Below, piece after piece: positions 9,121 to 18,293 of a DNA stretch of 64,000 nucleotides; the first letter of the stretch is position 1; every line of letters begins with the position of its first letter. The notes beneath the pieces were generated by a model, which was given only the letters and a program-made list of their open reading frames with translations, did no database searches and was not told where the DNA came from. The translations under genes were made by a program, and so were the position numbers. Source of the DNA: Pseudocoprococcus catus (GTDB lineage: Bacteria; Bacillota; Clostridia; Lachnospirales; Lachnospiraceae); NCBI RefSeq assembly GCF_902381825.1, contig NZ_LR698973.1, forward strand, positions 835,262-899,261, written 5' to 3'.

Positions 9121-9157
9121 AGCGGCCGTGAGCAGAAAACTCACGGCCGCTTGTTTT
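9121..9157 (+). terminator. Terminator of the maltodextrin operon
   Basis: A perfect 12-bp stem (AGCGGCCGTGAG and CTCACGGCCGCT), 7-base loop, then TGTTTT. Confidence 0.9.
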
Positions 9158-9230
9158 GTACCTATGAGATAGTCTATAATCCCAGAACATTGATAGAAAG
9201 TCCTGAAAAAACATAAAAGAGAAGTTTGTA

Positions 9231-9259
9231 TTGAGCTTTTAACTTTTTTACTGTATACT
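9231..9259 (+). promoter_or_regulatory. Promoter of the AGCS symporter gene
   Basis: TTGAGC (9231-9236), a 17-bp spacer and TATACT (9254-9259), about 74 bp upstream of the start codon. No operator is obvious. Confidence 0.55.
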
Positions 9260-9332
9260 GTTAAAGGTGAAAGTGATAAAGCACAACTTTTAATAACTAT
9301 GGCGTTTTGCTATTTAGGGAAGGAAATTTAGA

Positions 9333-10727
9333 ATGTTTATTGTACAGCTTATTGAAGCCACCTACAATTTTCTGTGGGGCGACTTATTTCAAATTCCGCT
9401 GCCGGTCGGCGGTTCTATCGGCATTTCACTGCTGATTATATTTCTTGTGCCGGCGGCGGTTTATTTTACGATTCGTACGCGTTTTATGCAGGTTCGCCTG
9501 TTCCCGGATATGGTGCGTGCCCTGACGGAACAAAAGAGCGGGGAAAATGGTCTGTCACCTTTTCAGACTTTGATTGTATCCACGGCCACCCGTGTCGGTA
9601 TGGGGAATCTTGTGGGTGTTGTAGCGGCTATTTCTGCCGGTGGTGCCGGTGCTGTTTTCTGGATGTGGATCATGGCGGTTTTGGGTTCTGCCACAGCTTT
9701 TATCGAGGCCACACTGGCACAGCTTTATAAAGAAAAAGACCCGCTCTACGGCGGTTATCGCGGTGGACCGGCTTATTATATTCATCGTTTTTTCGAGCGC
9801 AAAGAAGGCAGGAAGAAAAGGTATGTTCTGCCGGCGGTATTATTTGCCATTTCGGGTCTGATCTGCTGGTGCGGTATCAGTCAGGTCATCAGTAATTCGG
9901 TTTCGGAATCATTTAACAATGCCTTTAACATTCCGCCGCTTTATACAACGATCGCACTGGTAATTTTGGCGGCTGTGATCGTGCTCAGGAAAAATGCGAC
10001 GGTCAAGGTGCTGGATGTATTGGTACCGGTGATGGCCGTTTTATATTTTGTGATCACATTGATTATCATCGGAATGAATATAACGGCATTGCCGGGGGTT
10101 TTTCAGCGTATTTTTGAAGAAGCTTTCGGCATCCGGCAGTTTGCCGGCGGAAGTTTTGGCGCTATTTTGATGAATGGTGTAAAACGCGGTTTGTTTTCCA
10201 ATGAGGCCGGTTCGGGTTCTGCGCCTTGTGCGGCAGCTGCTGCAGAGGGAAAGACACCGGTGACCATGGGACTGGTTCAGTCTCTTGGCGTCTTTATCGA
10301 TACCATTGTGATTTGCAGCTGCACCGCATTTATTATGCTGCTTGTACCGCAGGAAGTGACAGATGGTCTGTCAGGTATGGCACTTTTGCAGACGGCCATG
10401 GAATTTCATCTGGGGCGATTTGGCGTGATTTTTATTGCAGTCACATTAGCTATGTTCAGTTTTTCAACATTTCTCGGTATTCTTTTTTATGCCCGATCTA
10501 ATGTGGCGTACCTTTTTGGTGATAAATGGTGCTGGCAGATGGCCTATAAAGTATTGGCGCTGGTTATGCTGTTCATCGGCGGTATTGCCGCCTATACATT
10601 TGTATGGGATCTGGGTGATGTGGGCATCGGCCTGATGACATTGTTTAATATTTCAATCCTATATCCGTTGTCGAAGGAGGCATTTCAGGCACTGGGACAG
10701 TATGAGAAAGAGAAAGCGGAGAAATAG
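9333..10727 (+). CDS. Alanine/glycine:sodium symporter (AGCS family)
   Basis: 464 residues with about 11 predicted membrane helices. Family features include the N-terminal segment around ATRVGMGNLVGVVAAI, GGPAYYI, and the conserved NGVKRGLFSNEAGSGSAP, a signature of the AlsT/DagA/AgcS symporters. It should import alanine or glycine with Na+ across the cytoplasmic membrane. GGAAGGAAA precedes the ATG. It is monocistronic, with its own promoter and a terminator shared with the convergent MFS gene. Confidence 0.93.
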   Translation: MFIVQLIEATYNFLWGDLFQIPLPVGGSIGISLLIIFLVPAAVYFTIRTRFMQVRLFPDMVRALTEQKSGENGLSPFQTLIVSTATRVGMGNLVGVVAAISAGGAGAVFWMWIMAVLGSATAFIEATLAQLYKEKDPLYGGYRGGPAYYIHRFFERKEGRKKRYVLPAVLFAISGLICWCGISQVISNSVSESFNNAFNIPPLYTTIALVILAAVIVLRKNATVKVLDVLVPVMAVLYFVITLIIIGMNITALPGVFQRIFEEAFGIRQFAGGSFGAILMNGVKRGLFSNEAGSGSAPCAAAAAEGKTPVTMGLVQSLGVFIDTIVICSCTAFIMLLVPQEVTDGLSGMALLQTAMEFHLGRFGVIFIAVTLAMFSFSTFLGILFYARSNVAYLFGDKWCWQMAYKVLALVMLFIGGIAAYTFVWDLGDVGIGLMTLFNISILYPLSKEAFQALGQYEKEKAEK

Positions 10728-10785
10728 GATTTTTGTAAAGTATTTAAGTCATTTGCATCGGATAATGCCCAGCAAAGTTAAAATT

Positions 10786-10827
10786 TTTAAATGTCAGGAG
10801 GATAAAGCAAATCTCCTGACATTTAAA
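10786..10827. terminator. Bidirectional hairpin between convergent genes
   Basis: A perfect 15-bp stem (TTTAAATGTCAGGAG and its complement) with a 12-base loop, lying between the symporter gene and the minus-strand MFS gene. AT-rich flanks on both sides would let it act in both directions. Confidence 0.7.
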
Positions 10828-10842
10828 TGTTGTAGCAATATG

Positions 10843-12081
10843 TTATAGCATTGTATGACGCTGCTTTTTTTCTGCAATATAAACAATGCAAATACCTGAT
10901 AAAATGCAGAATGAAGCACAGGCAGACCATGCAAGATCATAAGAATTTGTTAAATCATAAATTGCGGCCAAAAGAGGGTTTCCAACGGCCATTGCACCCA
11001 TACATACGGCATACACAAAACCGAAAAGGGAACCAAAATCATCAGAGTCAAAAAAATCATAGGTAATAAAAGAGGGAATAACTGTTCCGGCACTAATACC
11101 TAATGAAAAAAAGATAGCCATAATCCACATCAAAGATTCATTATTTGAAATTTGAAGTAATATAAATGCAGTTGCAAATGTAAAAGAAACATAGATGGTA
11201 CATATTTCTGTACGAATATGGTCATAAAGCCATCCAAGGAAAATTTTAGCAGGGGTTAATAGAAATAAGAAAAACGGTATAATGGCATAGGCCAGAGACG
11301 GACCGTAATTCTCTGTTAACGAAGCAGACAAATAACCGAGACTTCCGTAGCCTGCAACACAAATACAAAAAATGCCTATTAGGTAAATATAAAAAAAGGT
11401 ATGTTTTTTCAAATCCTGAAAAGGCAAATTTTTTAAGGGTGAAGCAGAAGCCCTGTCGGACGTCATACCATAAGGCTTATATCCGATGTCTTCGGGATTG
11501 GGTATCATCATAAAGTATGCGACTGGAACTTCAATGACAATCATTAATATGCCAAAAAGAATAAAACTTCTGCGCCAGCCATAAGTGCTAATAAAATCTG
11601 TCAAAAATGGCGATATAATTGAACCGCCGATTCCGGAACCGGATAAAGTAATACCAATTGCTAATCCGGTGTTTTTATGAAACCACCGGACGAGGATAAT
11701 AGTAATTGGAAGAATGGTTGCTCCGCATGAAAAAATACCCAGGCAAAATCCACTGATATACATATGAATAATGGATGTGGCGAAACCGTAACTGGCATAG
11801 GAAAGCCCTGTTCCGATAATACAAATAGTCATAATACTTTTGAACTGATGACTGTTTTGCATATATTTTCCCATTTTTGGAGCCACCAACATAGATGCGA
11901 TGGCGACGATACTGCTGCAACCGCTGAATGCTGTGTTGCTGATATGCATATAATCGGTTACTGCAGGTAAAAACAAACTAAAGCAAGTTTGGATCATAGA
12001 ATGCAGGAGCGCCATAATGATAAAGCCTCCAATAACAATGCACCAGGCATAATGAAAGTATGTATTTTTTTCATGGCTCAT
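10843..12081 (-). CDS. MFS transporter (OFA-like), first paralogue
   Basis: 412 residues and about 12 membrane helices. The start MSHEKN at 12081 is chosen because AAAGGAGG lies about 9 bases upstream on this strand; a longer frame to 12105 would begin inside the ribosome-binding site. It is a close paralogue of the MFS gene at 16215-17483: both share FGGFIIMALLHSM-type helix 1 and QTCFSLFL. It is the last gene of the kinase/response-regulator operon on the minus strand, so the transported compound is probably linked to the signal sensed by that system. The substrate is unknown; OFA members carry small carboxylates. Confidence 0.85.
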   Translation of the reverse strand: MSHEKNTYFHYAWCIVIGGFIIMALLHSMIQTCFSLFLPAVTDYMHISNTAFSGCSSIVAIASMLVAPKMGKYMQNSHQFKSIMTICIIGTGLSYASYGFATSIIHMYISGFCLGIFSCGATILPITIILVRWFHKNTGLAIGITLSGSGIGGSIISPFLTDFISTYGWRRSFILFGILMIVIEVPVAYFMMIPNPEDIGYKPYGMTSDRASASPLKNLPFQDLKKHTFFYIYLIGIFCICVAGYGSLGYLSASLTENYGPSLAYAIIPFFLFLLTPAKIFLGWLYDHIRTEICTIYVSFTFATAFILLQISNNESLMWIMAIFFSLGISAGTVIPSFITYDFFDSDDFGSLFGFVYAVCMGAMAVGNPLLAAIYDLTNSYDLAWSACASFCILSGICIVYIAEKKQRHTML

Positions 12082-12106
12082 GATGGAATACCTCCTTTGA
12101 AGCATG

Positions 12107-12919
12107 TCATAAACTATATTTTTTTATGAGACGGCTGCGTTCAATTTCAGCCCAGCTATAATCCTGCATATATTCACCATGAAAAAGATCATCGTTGTAT
12201 CCGGCTAATAACATGTAATAATCACAGAGATTTTCGGGTATATTCACACGAATGAAACCATATCTTGTTTCAATCATGTGTTCCATATGACAAGAAGATA
12301 ATTCTTTTTTCAATCGTGCCAGGATAACTCTATAGTGGGATTTACAGGATTTTTCGTCCAGATCACCAAATAAATCGTAAACAAGGGTACCGATACTTAC
12401 CCAGCAGCATTGATTATGGATCAGGTAAGCCAGCAATTCTTTTGCCCGTTTAGATTGAAAGGCTTTGGGCTCTCCGTTGATGAGCAATTCGAATTTAGGG
12501 AAACAACGTAAAAAAAGTGCCTTTTGGGCGGAGATATTAGGAATATCCGGCAAAGCGCGTGAAAGCGCTCTTTCAAGCTGCGATTGATCAAAGGGCTTTA
12601 GAATGTAATCGATAGCGGAGGTTCTCCAGGCTTCTAAAGCATATCGGCTGTAAGCTGTTAAAAATACAATTTTTGAATCAATATGAAGTTCTTCAAGATG
12701 GTTAGCAAATGCTAATCCATTCATCTCAGGCATTTCAATATCAAGAAAGATTAAGTCTGTTTTGTGCTTTTTTAGATAGTCAATGGCATCCGTTACATTG
12801 GTAAAAGAACCCGTAAATTCAATATCTTTAAAATCAGGATTATTGGATTTGATTCTTTGTATCATCATTTTTAATAAGTCGGATGACCACAGTTCATCAT
12901 CAATAGATATTATTTTCAT
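12107..12919 (-). CDS. Response regulator with SARP-type output domain
   Basis: 270 residues. An N-terminal receiver (about 1-120) has the acidic pair Asp7/Asp8, the phospho-acceptor Asp60 in FLDIEMPEMNG, a Thr in FLTAYSRY and the Lys in ILKPF. The C-terminal part (about 145-270) reads as the OmpR-like winged helix plus short BTAD tail of SARP regulators (KRAKELLAYLIHNQ, CDYYMLLAGYNDDLFHGEYM, YSWAEIE). SARPs activate promoters by binding 11-bp-spaced direct repeats; such repeats lie at 14869-14909 before the divergent amidohydrolase gene. The gene follows the kinase gene with a 3-bp gap. Confidence 0.9.
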   Translation of the reverse strand: MKIISIDDELWSSDLLKMMIQRIKSNNPDFKDIEFTGSFTNVTDAIDYLKKHKTDLIFLDIEMPEMNGLAFANHLEELHIDSKIVFLTAYSRYALEAWRTSAIDYILKPFDQSQLERALSRALPDIPNISAQKALFLRCFPKFELLINGEPKAFQSKRAKELLAYLIHNQCCWVSIGTLVYDLFGDLDEKSCKSHYRVILARLKKELSSCHMEHMIETRYGFIRVNIPENLCDYYMLLAGYNDDLFHGEYMQDYSWAEIERSRLIKKYSL

Positions 12920-12922
12920 TTA

Positions 12923-14767
12923 TTAAAACGTCCTTTTTTGAGGTATTTCTATTGTTACAGTCGTTCCAGTACCAGGTGTGCTCGCTATATTGAGAGAGCC
13001 TCCTGTAAGTGATACGATACGTGCCTGACTATTGTGTATACCATTACCTTTTGAATTATGTAATACATTTAAGTCAAATCCAATGCCGTTATCAGAGACT
13101 ATAATGTAGATAATATTGTTTTCTTTGTAGGTTTTAAGTGTCAGGATGCCGCCACTTTTTTTCTTTCTGATGCCATGATAAATGGCATTTTCAATTAAAG
13201 TTTGTATTGACAGCGGCGGAATATCAAACTGTGTATATTGAATATCGGAATGAAAGATGAGGGTATCCCCAAAACGCATTCGCTGAAGATCAATATAATC
13301 AGTGATACAGGAAAGTTCTTTCTCAAAAGGTTCCAGTTGACTGTAGTGGTTAAAGTCAACACGTCGACGAAGAACAGAAGAAAATTTAACAATGGCATCG
13401 GCGGCCTTGAGGGGATTTGAATAACACAATTCCTGAATCATTGCCAGCGTATTATATTGAAAGTGAGGTTGAATCTGACTGGTCAGATAGGCCATTTTGG
13501 CATTCAGTAATTCCTGCTCGAGCAACTGTTTATGTTCAGCTTCCTTTTCAATACGGGCAAATTCCGAGGCAATAAAGCACCCATAACACAAAAGCGTTAT
13601 CATAAAGGTAAATGGGAGAATAAAGTAAACTTCCGAGGAAAATTTATGCATATTAGCGGAAGTGGAACAAACAATTGCTGTACCGATGAGAAGAACGGAA
13701 AGCAATGATTCTATGATGCCATAGGCCTGTGGGCTTCGTTCTTGCAAAATGCAAATAATCAGAATCCCTATGATAAACATAATAAACAAATCTATGATAA
13801 ATTGAAGATTGACATAATTTCCGATAAATGTTTTTAATACCAAAAGGGAAAAAAACAGTTTAACGACAACATCCAGTGTATTTCGAAGAATCATATTCGA
13901 TAGATGATCTTCAAACATTTTTATCGTGTGTGTGCCGAGGGCAATGGCAGATAATAATGTCAAAATATGAATTTTACTGATAGGTAAAAACCTTGATAGC
14001 AAGTTGATATCTAAAGAAAATTCACAAAAGGTGAGTTGGTAAAAAATAAAAAAAAGTCCTGTATTAATAATTTGTTTTTTGAAAAAGAGACTTTCATGGC
14101 TTTTCCTTAAAAAAATAATGCCATATAAAATGGCGATAATAAATCCACCAATGGATATTTCCCATATTCCGGTGAAAAAGTGTGTCTGTTTTTGAAATCT
14201 GCTATAGGTGTAAAGCCATGGACTGGCATATAACCCGGTCAACCAATTGGACGAACATTCAATAACGATGGTATGTGTGCCGGGTGAAATGAAAATTCCC
14301 CGGTTAAACAAGGAAAGCTGGTTATTGATTAGCGGGCAGGGCTGGCCATCAACATATATGTTAAAATGAATCGGCATGCTGTGCAGATAAAGAACATAAT
14401 CATGATGATCAGCAATATCGAGGGTCAGTTGATAACTTGCCCATCCACTTGTATTCCAAAAACGTTTGTCAAACATATTCCATTGGATAGGAATATTGAC
14501 ATAGGAAAATCCTTTATCGGAGTGAATGCCTGGAGCGGAATAGATATGTTGCTCCGGATAGTATTGCCATTGACCATATAAAGCATACTGTTCTTGTTTG
14601 TCGATATCCATGCTGTTTACTTTACAATAAGCATTTTCTATTAAATCAGCATTTTCAGCAGTATTTAATTGGATAATAGAAAAAATAATACGTGCTGCGA
14701 TGCAGATTAGACTGATAATGCAGACAACAAAAAAAATAAAATCTGTGTTTGGCTTTTCTCTTTTCAT
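12923..14767 (-). CDS. Membrane sensor histidine kinase (7TM-DISM type, LytS-like kinase core)
   Basis: 614 residues. An N-terminal membrane anchor (about 10-32) is followed by an extracytoplasmic jelly-roll-like domain (about 50-190, with VLYLHSMPIHFNIYVDG), seven or eight membrane helices (about 200-400), and a His_kinase core with QIQPHFQYNTL. His near residue 435 is the likely phospho-acceptor; family members usually read QINPHFLFN. A GHKL ATPase follows, with an N box LIENAIYHG and G boxes DNGIGFD and GNGIHN. The extracytoplasmic domain matches 7TMR-DISM sensors, which often bind sugars or small organics. It leads the kinase-regulator-MFS operon. Confidence 0.88.
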   Translation of the reverse strand: MKREKPNTDFIFFVVCIISLICIAARIIFSIIQLNTAENADLIENAYCKVNSMDIDKQEQYALYGQWQYYPEQHIYSAPGIHSDKGFSYVNIPIQWNMFDKRFWNTSGWASYQLTLDIADHHDYVLYLHSMPIHFNIYVDGQPCPLINNQLSLFNRGIFISPGTHTIVIECSSNWLTGLYASPWLYTYSRFQKQTHFFTGIWEISIGGFIIAILYGIIFLRKSHESLFFKKQIINTGLFFIFYQLTFCEFSLDINLLSRFLPISKIHILTLLSAIALGTHTIKMFEDHLSNMILRNTLDVVVKLFFSLLVLKTFIGNYVNLQFIIDLFIMFIIGILIICILQERSPQAYGIIESLLSVLLIGTAIVCSTSANMHKFSSEVYFILPFTFMITLLCYGCFIASEFARIEKEAEHKQLLEQELLNAKMAYLTSQIQPHFQYNTLAMIQELCYSNPLKAADAIVKFSSVLRRRVDFNHYSQLEPFEKELSCITDYIDLQRMRFGDTLIFHSDIQYTQFDIPPLSIQTLIENAIYHGIRKKKSGGILTLKTYKENNIIYIIVSDNGIGFDLNVLHNSKGNGIHNSQARIVSLTGGSLNIASTPGTGTTVTIEIPQKRTF

Positions 14768-14868
14768 AATTTTTACTGTTAATAGCCTCTCTGTAGTAAA
14801 AAAATTATATATATACTATAGCATTATTTAATCTCCTAATCAATAATTCTGGCATAATGCCTAAAATT

Positions 14869-14923
14869 GTAACGGTTTTGTAGCGGTTCTGTTATGATGC
14901 TGTTGCCGTGAATTTGATATATT
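14869..14923 (+). promoter_or_regulatory. Phased 11-bp direct repeats and promoter of the amidohydrolase operon
   Basis: Four units beginning with GT recur every 11 bp: GTAACGGTT (14869), GTAGCGGTT (14880), GTTATGATG (14891) and GTTGCCGTG (14902). A -10, TATATT (14918-14923), follows with only a poor -35 (TGATGC, 14895), so the promoter should need an activator. Repeats of one helical turn overlapping a weak -35 are how SARP activators bind; the SARP response regulator is encoded on the other strand. Binding is inferred. Confidence 0.6.
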
Positions 14924-14965
14924 GAAGGTATCATATCGATGGATAATAAGAAGGAGGAGTAAAAG

Positions 14966-16201
14966 ATGAAAACAGTTATGTATTGTGGAACACTTTTTGA
15001 CGGCACAACAGGACAGACAGCAAAGAATCAGGTAATTGTTATTGAAGAGAATAAAATTACAGAGATTCTTGAGAAAAGCCAATATCAACCGGAAGCGGAT
15101 GATAAGATCATTGATTGTTCGGATCAATTTGTAATGCCTGGATTAATTGATATGCATGTCCATTTGGCATTCTGCGGAAAAGCAGCTTTAACAGAGCTGA
15201 CCGAACCTCCGGAGCTCGTGGCATTAAAAGCATTAAATAATGCACAGGAAGATTTAATGGGTGGTTTTACAACAGTGAGAGATGCAGGCTTTTCATCATT
15301 GAGAGGTGCACAGGCTGTCCGGGATGCAATTTCATCTGGCATTGTATGGGGGCCGAGGGTATTTACCAGTGGCATGTATATTACACAGACCGGAGGTCAT
15401 CTTGCAACAACTTACTCACAGGAAAGTTTTGGACAACAGATTTTTAAACCGGTTAATACAGCGGATAGTCCGGATGAGGTACGCACTGCCTGCAGAATGA
15501 TGTTAAAATACGGTGCCGACCAGTTGAAGCTGATGGTAACTGGGGGTGTTCTGAGTAATAGCGGCGGTGTGGGAGAGCAAAACATGAGCTATGAAGAAAT
15601 TGTTGCAGCGGTGGAAGTTGGAAAGATGCATAATAGAGTCGTTTCATGTCATGCGCATGGGACTTCGGGTATTCTTGCAGCCGCAAAAGCCGGAGTTACT
15701 TCTATTGAACATTGTACGATGGTTGATGATGAAGGCATTGAGTATATGCTCAAAAATAATGTTGCAGCGGTGCCGACATTAATTGTTTTGCACGTACTGG
15801 CAGATGGTCTAAGTAAAGGGGTTGCGCAATCGGCGGTTGATAAGGCAGCCTATCTTTTGCCAAAGCATGCAGACAATATTCGGAATGCTTATGAGCGAGG
15901 TGTAAGATGCGTTTTTGGAACAGATACCGGAACTCCGCTTGGACCTCACGGATATCAGCATAAAGAATTTGTATATATGGCAGAGGCGGGGATTTCTTCG
16001 GAAGATATTTTATTGGCGGCTACACGATACGCGGCTGAATTATTAAAGTGGGAAGATCAAATTGGCACAATTCAGCCTGGAAAATTTGCAGACATCATTG
16101 CTGTTAAAGGCAATCCGCTTGAAGATATATCATCGCTTAACAGGGATACGATTTCTTTTATAATGAAGGATGGTATTGTCTATAAAAATGAACAGAACTA
16201 A
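14966..16201 (+). CDS. Amidohydrolase (imidazolonepropionase/Xaa-dipeptidase-like)
   Basis: 411 residues, amidohydrolase-superfamily metal hydrolase. Visible ligands are the HxH of PGLIDMHVHL (about 57-66), the Lys in QLKLMVTGG (candidate carboxylated Lys), HAHG (about 222), EHCTMVDDEG and the final Asp in FGTDTGTP. The arrangement matches Sgx9260-type zinc dipeptidases and carboxypeptidases that cleave N-acylated or dipeptide substrates ending in basic or aliphatic residues. No signal peptide is seen, so it acts inside the cell. AAGGAGGAG precedes the ATG. The MFS gene follows after 13 bp, which suggests that the carrier imports the substrate. Confidence 0.85.
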   Translation: MKTVMYCGTLFDGTTGQTAKNQVIVIEENKITEILEKSQYQPEADDKIIDCSDQFVMPGLIDMHVHLAFCGKAALTELTEPPELVALKALNNAQEDLMGGFTTVRDAGFSSLRGAQAVRDAISSGIVWGPRVFTSGMYITQTGGHLATTYSQESFGQQIFKPVNTADSPDEVRTACRMMLKYGADQLKLMVTGGVLSNSGGVGEQNMSYEEIVAAVEVGKMHNRVVSCHAHGTSGILAAAKAGVTSIEHCTMVDDEGIEYMLKNNVAAVPTLIVLHVLADGLSKGVAQSAVDKAAYLLPKHADNIRNAYERGVRCVFGTDTGTPLGPHGYQHKEFVYMAEAGISSEDILLAATRYAAELLKWEDQIGTIQPGKFADIIAVKGNPLEDISSLNRDTISFIMKDGIVYKNEQN

Positions 16202-16214
16202 TAGAGGTGAAAAA

Positions 16215-17483
16215 ATGGAGAAGAAAAGAGGAAAATTTAAATTTCATTATGGATTTGCCATCGTTTTTGGTGGATTTATTATTATGGCGCTGCTTCATTC
16301 GATGCTTCAAACATGTTTTAGTCTGTTTCTGGTTCCGGTTACGGAGGGAATGGGAATTGCAAGAACCCAGTTTAGTTTGTGTACAAGTATCGTTGCCATT
16401 GTTATGATGATTATATCACCGAAAATGGGAAAAGTACTTGGGAAAAAGCATACCCGGGCAGTTTTTACAATTTGTGTAGCGGGGATGGGAATTTCCTATG
16501 CAACTTATGGGTTTGCAACACAAATATGGCATATGTATATTAGTGCTGCTTTGGTTGGTTTCTTTTCATGCGGTGCCGTTGTTATGCCTGTTTCGATTAT
16601 TATTGCGAATTGGTTCCAGAAAGGAAGAGGAACGGCAATGAGTATTGCATTGGCAGGTTCCGGTATTGGTGGAACCATCATTACGCCAATTTTGAATCGT
16701 ATCATTATGAATCAGGGGTATAGTAAGGCATTTCTGATTTTTGGTATTCTTATGGTGGTTGTCGAAGTACCGGTTGCTTTCTTCATCATGAGGCCAAAGC
16801 CATCAGATATGGGACTTGAGCCTTACGGTGCAGATTCAGGGACAGAAACAGCTCAGGGAGAAGTAAAAAAGGCTTCTAAAAGTATAAAACTTTCTGATTT
16901 AAAAAAGCAGCCGTTTTTCTATATTTATTTAGTTGGTATTTTTGCGATGTGCATTTGCGGATATGGCAGTTTAGGACAATTATCTGCAGCTTTAACAGAT
17001 TCTTATGGCGCAACATTTTCAGCCGTCATTATTTCTTTCTTTTTACTTGTATTGACACCTGCAAAAATATCATTAGGATGGATTTACGATAAATTTGGCT
17101 CAAAGGTTGGTACAATCTATGTTATGACAGTGTATGGCATTGCATTTCTTTTGCTGGCATTTGTGACAAATAGTCCGATGATTATGTATTTTATGGCCAT
17201 TTGCTTTTCTATTGGTGTCAGCAGTGGAACGGTCTCACCGTCTGTTGTGACAGCAGCAACCTTTGGCTCAGAAGATTATGGCGCTATTTTTGGTTTTGTC
17301 AATTGCTTTTCAATGGCGGCGATGGTTATAGGAAGCCCTGCAATCGCATCTGTCTATGATATGACAGGTTCCTATAAGATTGCCTGGATTACTTGTTTCG
17401 CATTGAGTATTTTATCCATTATATGTTTGGTATATGCGGATATACGTTGTAAAAAAGTCTATGCAGATTGTATAGAATCATAG
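16215..17483 (+). CDS. MFS transporter (OFA-like), second paralogue
   Basis: 422 residues and about 12 membrane helices. The start MEKKRGK at 16215 is chosen because GAGGTG lies a few bases upstream; the frame extends 15 codons further up, inside the amidohydrolase gene. It is clearly paralogous to the product of 10843-12081, especially in the first helices and in the region GSEDYGAIFGFV (the other has DSDDFGSLFGFV). It is co-transcribed with the amidohydrolase. The two carriers may import a substrate and export a product, or differ in affinity; the sequence does not decide. Confidence 0.87.
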   Translation: MEKKRGKFKFHYGFAIVFGGFIIMALLHSMLQTCFSLFLVPVTEGMGIARTQFSLCTSIVAIVMMIISPKMGKVLGKKHTRAVFTICVAGMGISYATYGFATQIWHMYISAALVGFFSCGAVVMPVSIIIANWFQKGRGTAMSIALAGSGIGGTIITPILNRIIMNQGYSKAFLIFGILMVVVEVPVAFFIMRPKPSDMGLEPYGADSGTETAQGEVKKASKSIKLSDLKKQPFFYIYLVGIFAMCICGYGSLGQLSAALTDSYGATFSAVIISFFLLVLTPAKISLGWIYDKFGSKVGTIYVMTVYGIAFLLLAFVTNSPMIMYFMAICFSIGVSSGTVSPSVVTAATFGSEDYGAIFGFVNCFSMAAMVIGSPAIASVYDMTGSYKIAWITCFALSILSIICLVYADIRCKKVYADCIES

Positions 17484-17485
17484 TG

Positions 17486-17541
17486 AAAAGGCACACATGA
17501 GATGATGAAAAAATGGGGGAACATCTTGTGTGTGCCTTTTT
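17486..17541 (+). terminator. Terminator of the amidohydrolase-MFS operon
   Basis: A 19-bp stem with one or two wobble or mismatch positions (arms 17486-17504 and 17522-17540; the core is AAAAGGCACACA with TGTGTGCCTTTT), ending in T residues. Confidence 0.85.
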
Positions 17542-17598
17542 GATGATTCAACAGAGTGTTTGGAAATTTTTTTAAGTGAATAAATTTTAGCAATTTTC

Positions 17599-17627
17599 TT
17601 GACGTTGATTTAAATTCGATGTATGAT
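17599..17627 (+). promoter_or_regulatory. Promoter of the marR-FUSC operon
   Basis: TTGACG (17599-17604), 17-bp spacer, TATGAT (17622-17627). The leader to the start codon is about 125 bases and contains no clear operator dyad. Confidence 0.6.
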
Positions 17628-17757
17628 ATCTAACAGATTAAATAGTTCATAATGTAAACTAAATGACTGCATGAAGATAAAAAATCAGTTGGATGGCAGA
17701 ATGAAGAGTTATTGTATCAAAAATTGTATTAATGAGAAGTCGGACAGGATATAGGAA

Positions 17758-18213
17758 ATGAGAAATACAGAAAAGGACAAATATTGGCGAGAGATGATTA
17801 GAAAACAGGGAGAATTGCGGCATTTTGGCAGCATGGCTATTCGAAAGAGCAGTAAAGGGGATCTGGCATCTGCACAAGAGGTGGATTTACTGTTTCGAGT
17901 GGCTTTGTCAGGCGGTATGATGACACCGGGACAGCTAGCAGCGGATATGGGAGTCAGTAAGACGATTATTAGTCGTTTAATCGATAGTCTTGAGAAGAAA
18001 GCACTGATTATTAAAGAAAGAACATTGAACGACCGGAGAAGTTATGGTATTCGTGTAACAGATGATGGCAAAGAAGAAGTAGACCGGATGTATTATTATT
18101 ACCTTGATCCATTGTACACATTAAGGGAACAGATGACGTCAGATGATTTTGAGAAATTATTCAGACTCATTGAAGCGGCCAATACGATTTTGAGTAACGC
18201 GAATAGCAAATAG
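17758..18213 (+). CDS. MarR-family transcription regulator
   Basis: 151 residues. The central winged helix has MTPGQLAADMGVSKTIISRLIDSLEKK as its helix-turn-helix (about 60-85) followed by the wing motif ERTLNDRRSYGIRVTDDG, where the DRR is characteristic of MarR proteins. Flanking helices form the dimer. The ribosome-binding site is weak (ATAGGAA). It precedes a FUSC-like membrane protein by 80 bp; MarR proteins often control neighbouring exporters of phenolic compounds, which is an inference here. Confidence 0.92.
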   Translation: MRNTEKDKYWREMIRKQGELRHFGSMAIRKSSKGDLASAQEVDLLFRVALSGGMMTPGQLAADMGVSKTIISRLIDSLEKKALIIKERTLNDRRSYGIRVTDDGKEEVDRMYYYYLDPLYTLREQMTSDDFEKLFRLIEAANTILSNANSK

Positions 18214-18293
18214 ATAAGAAGCGTCAATAGTCGCACAGACTGAAATAGAAAAATGAAGCAAAAGAATATGATTAATGAAAGGATGAAAGATTA

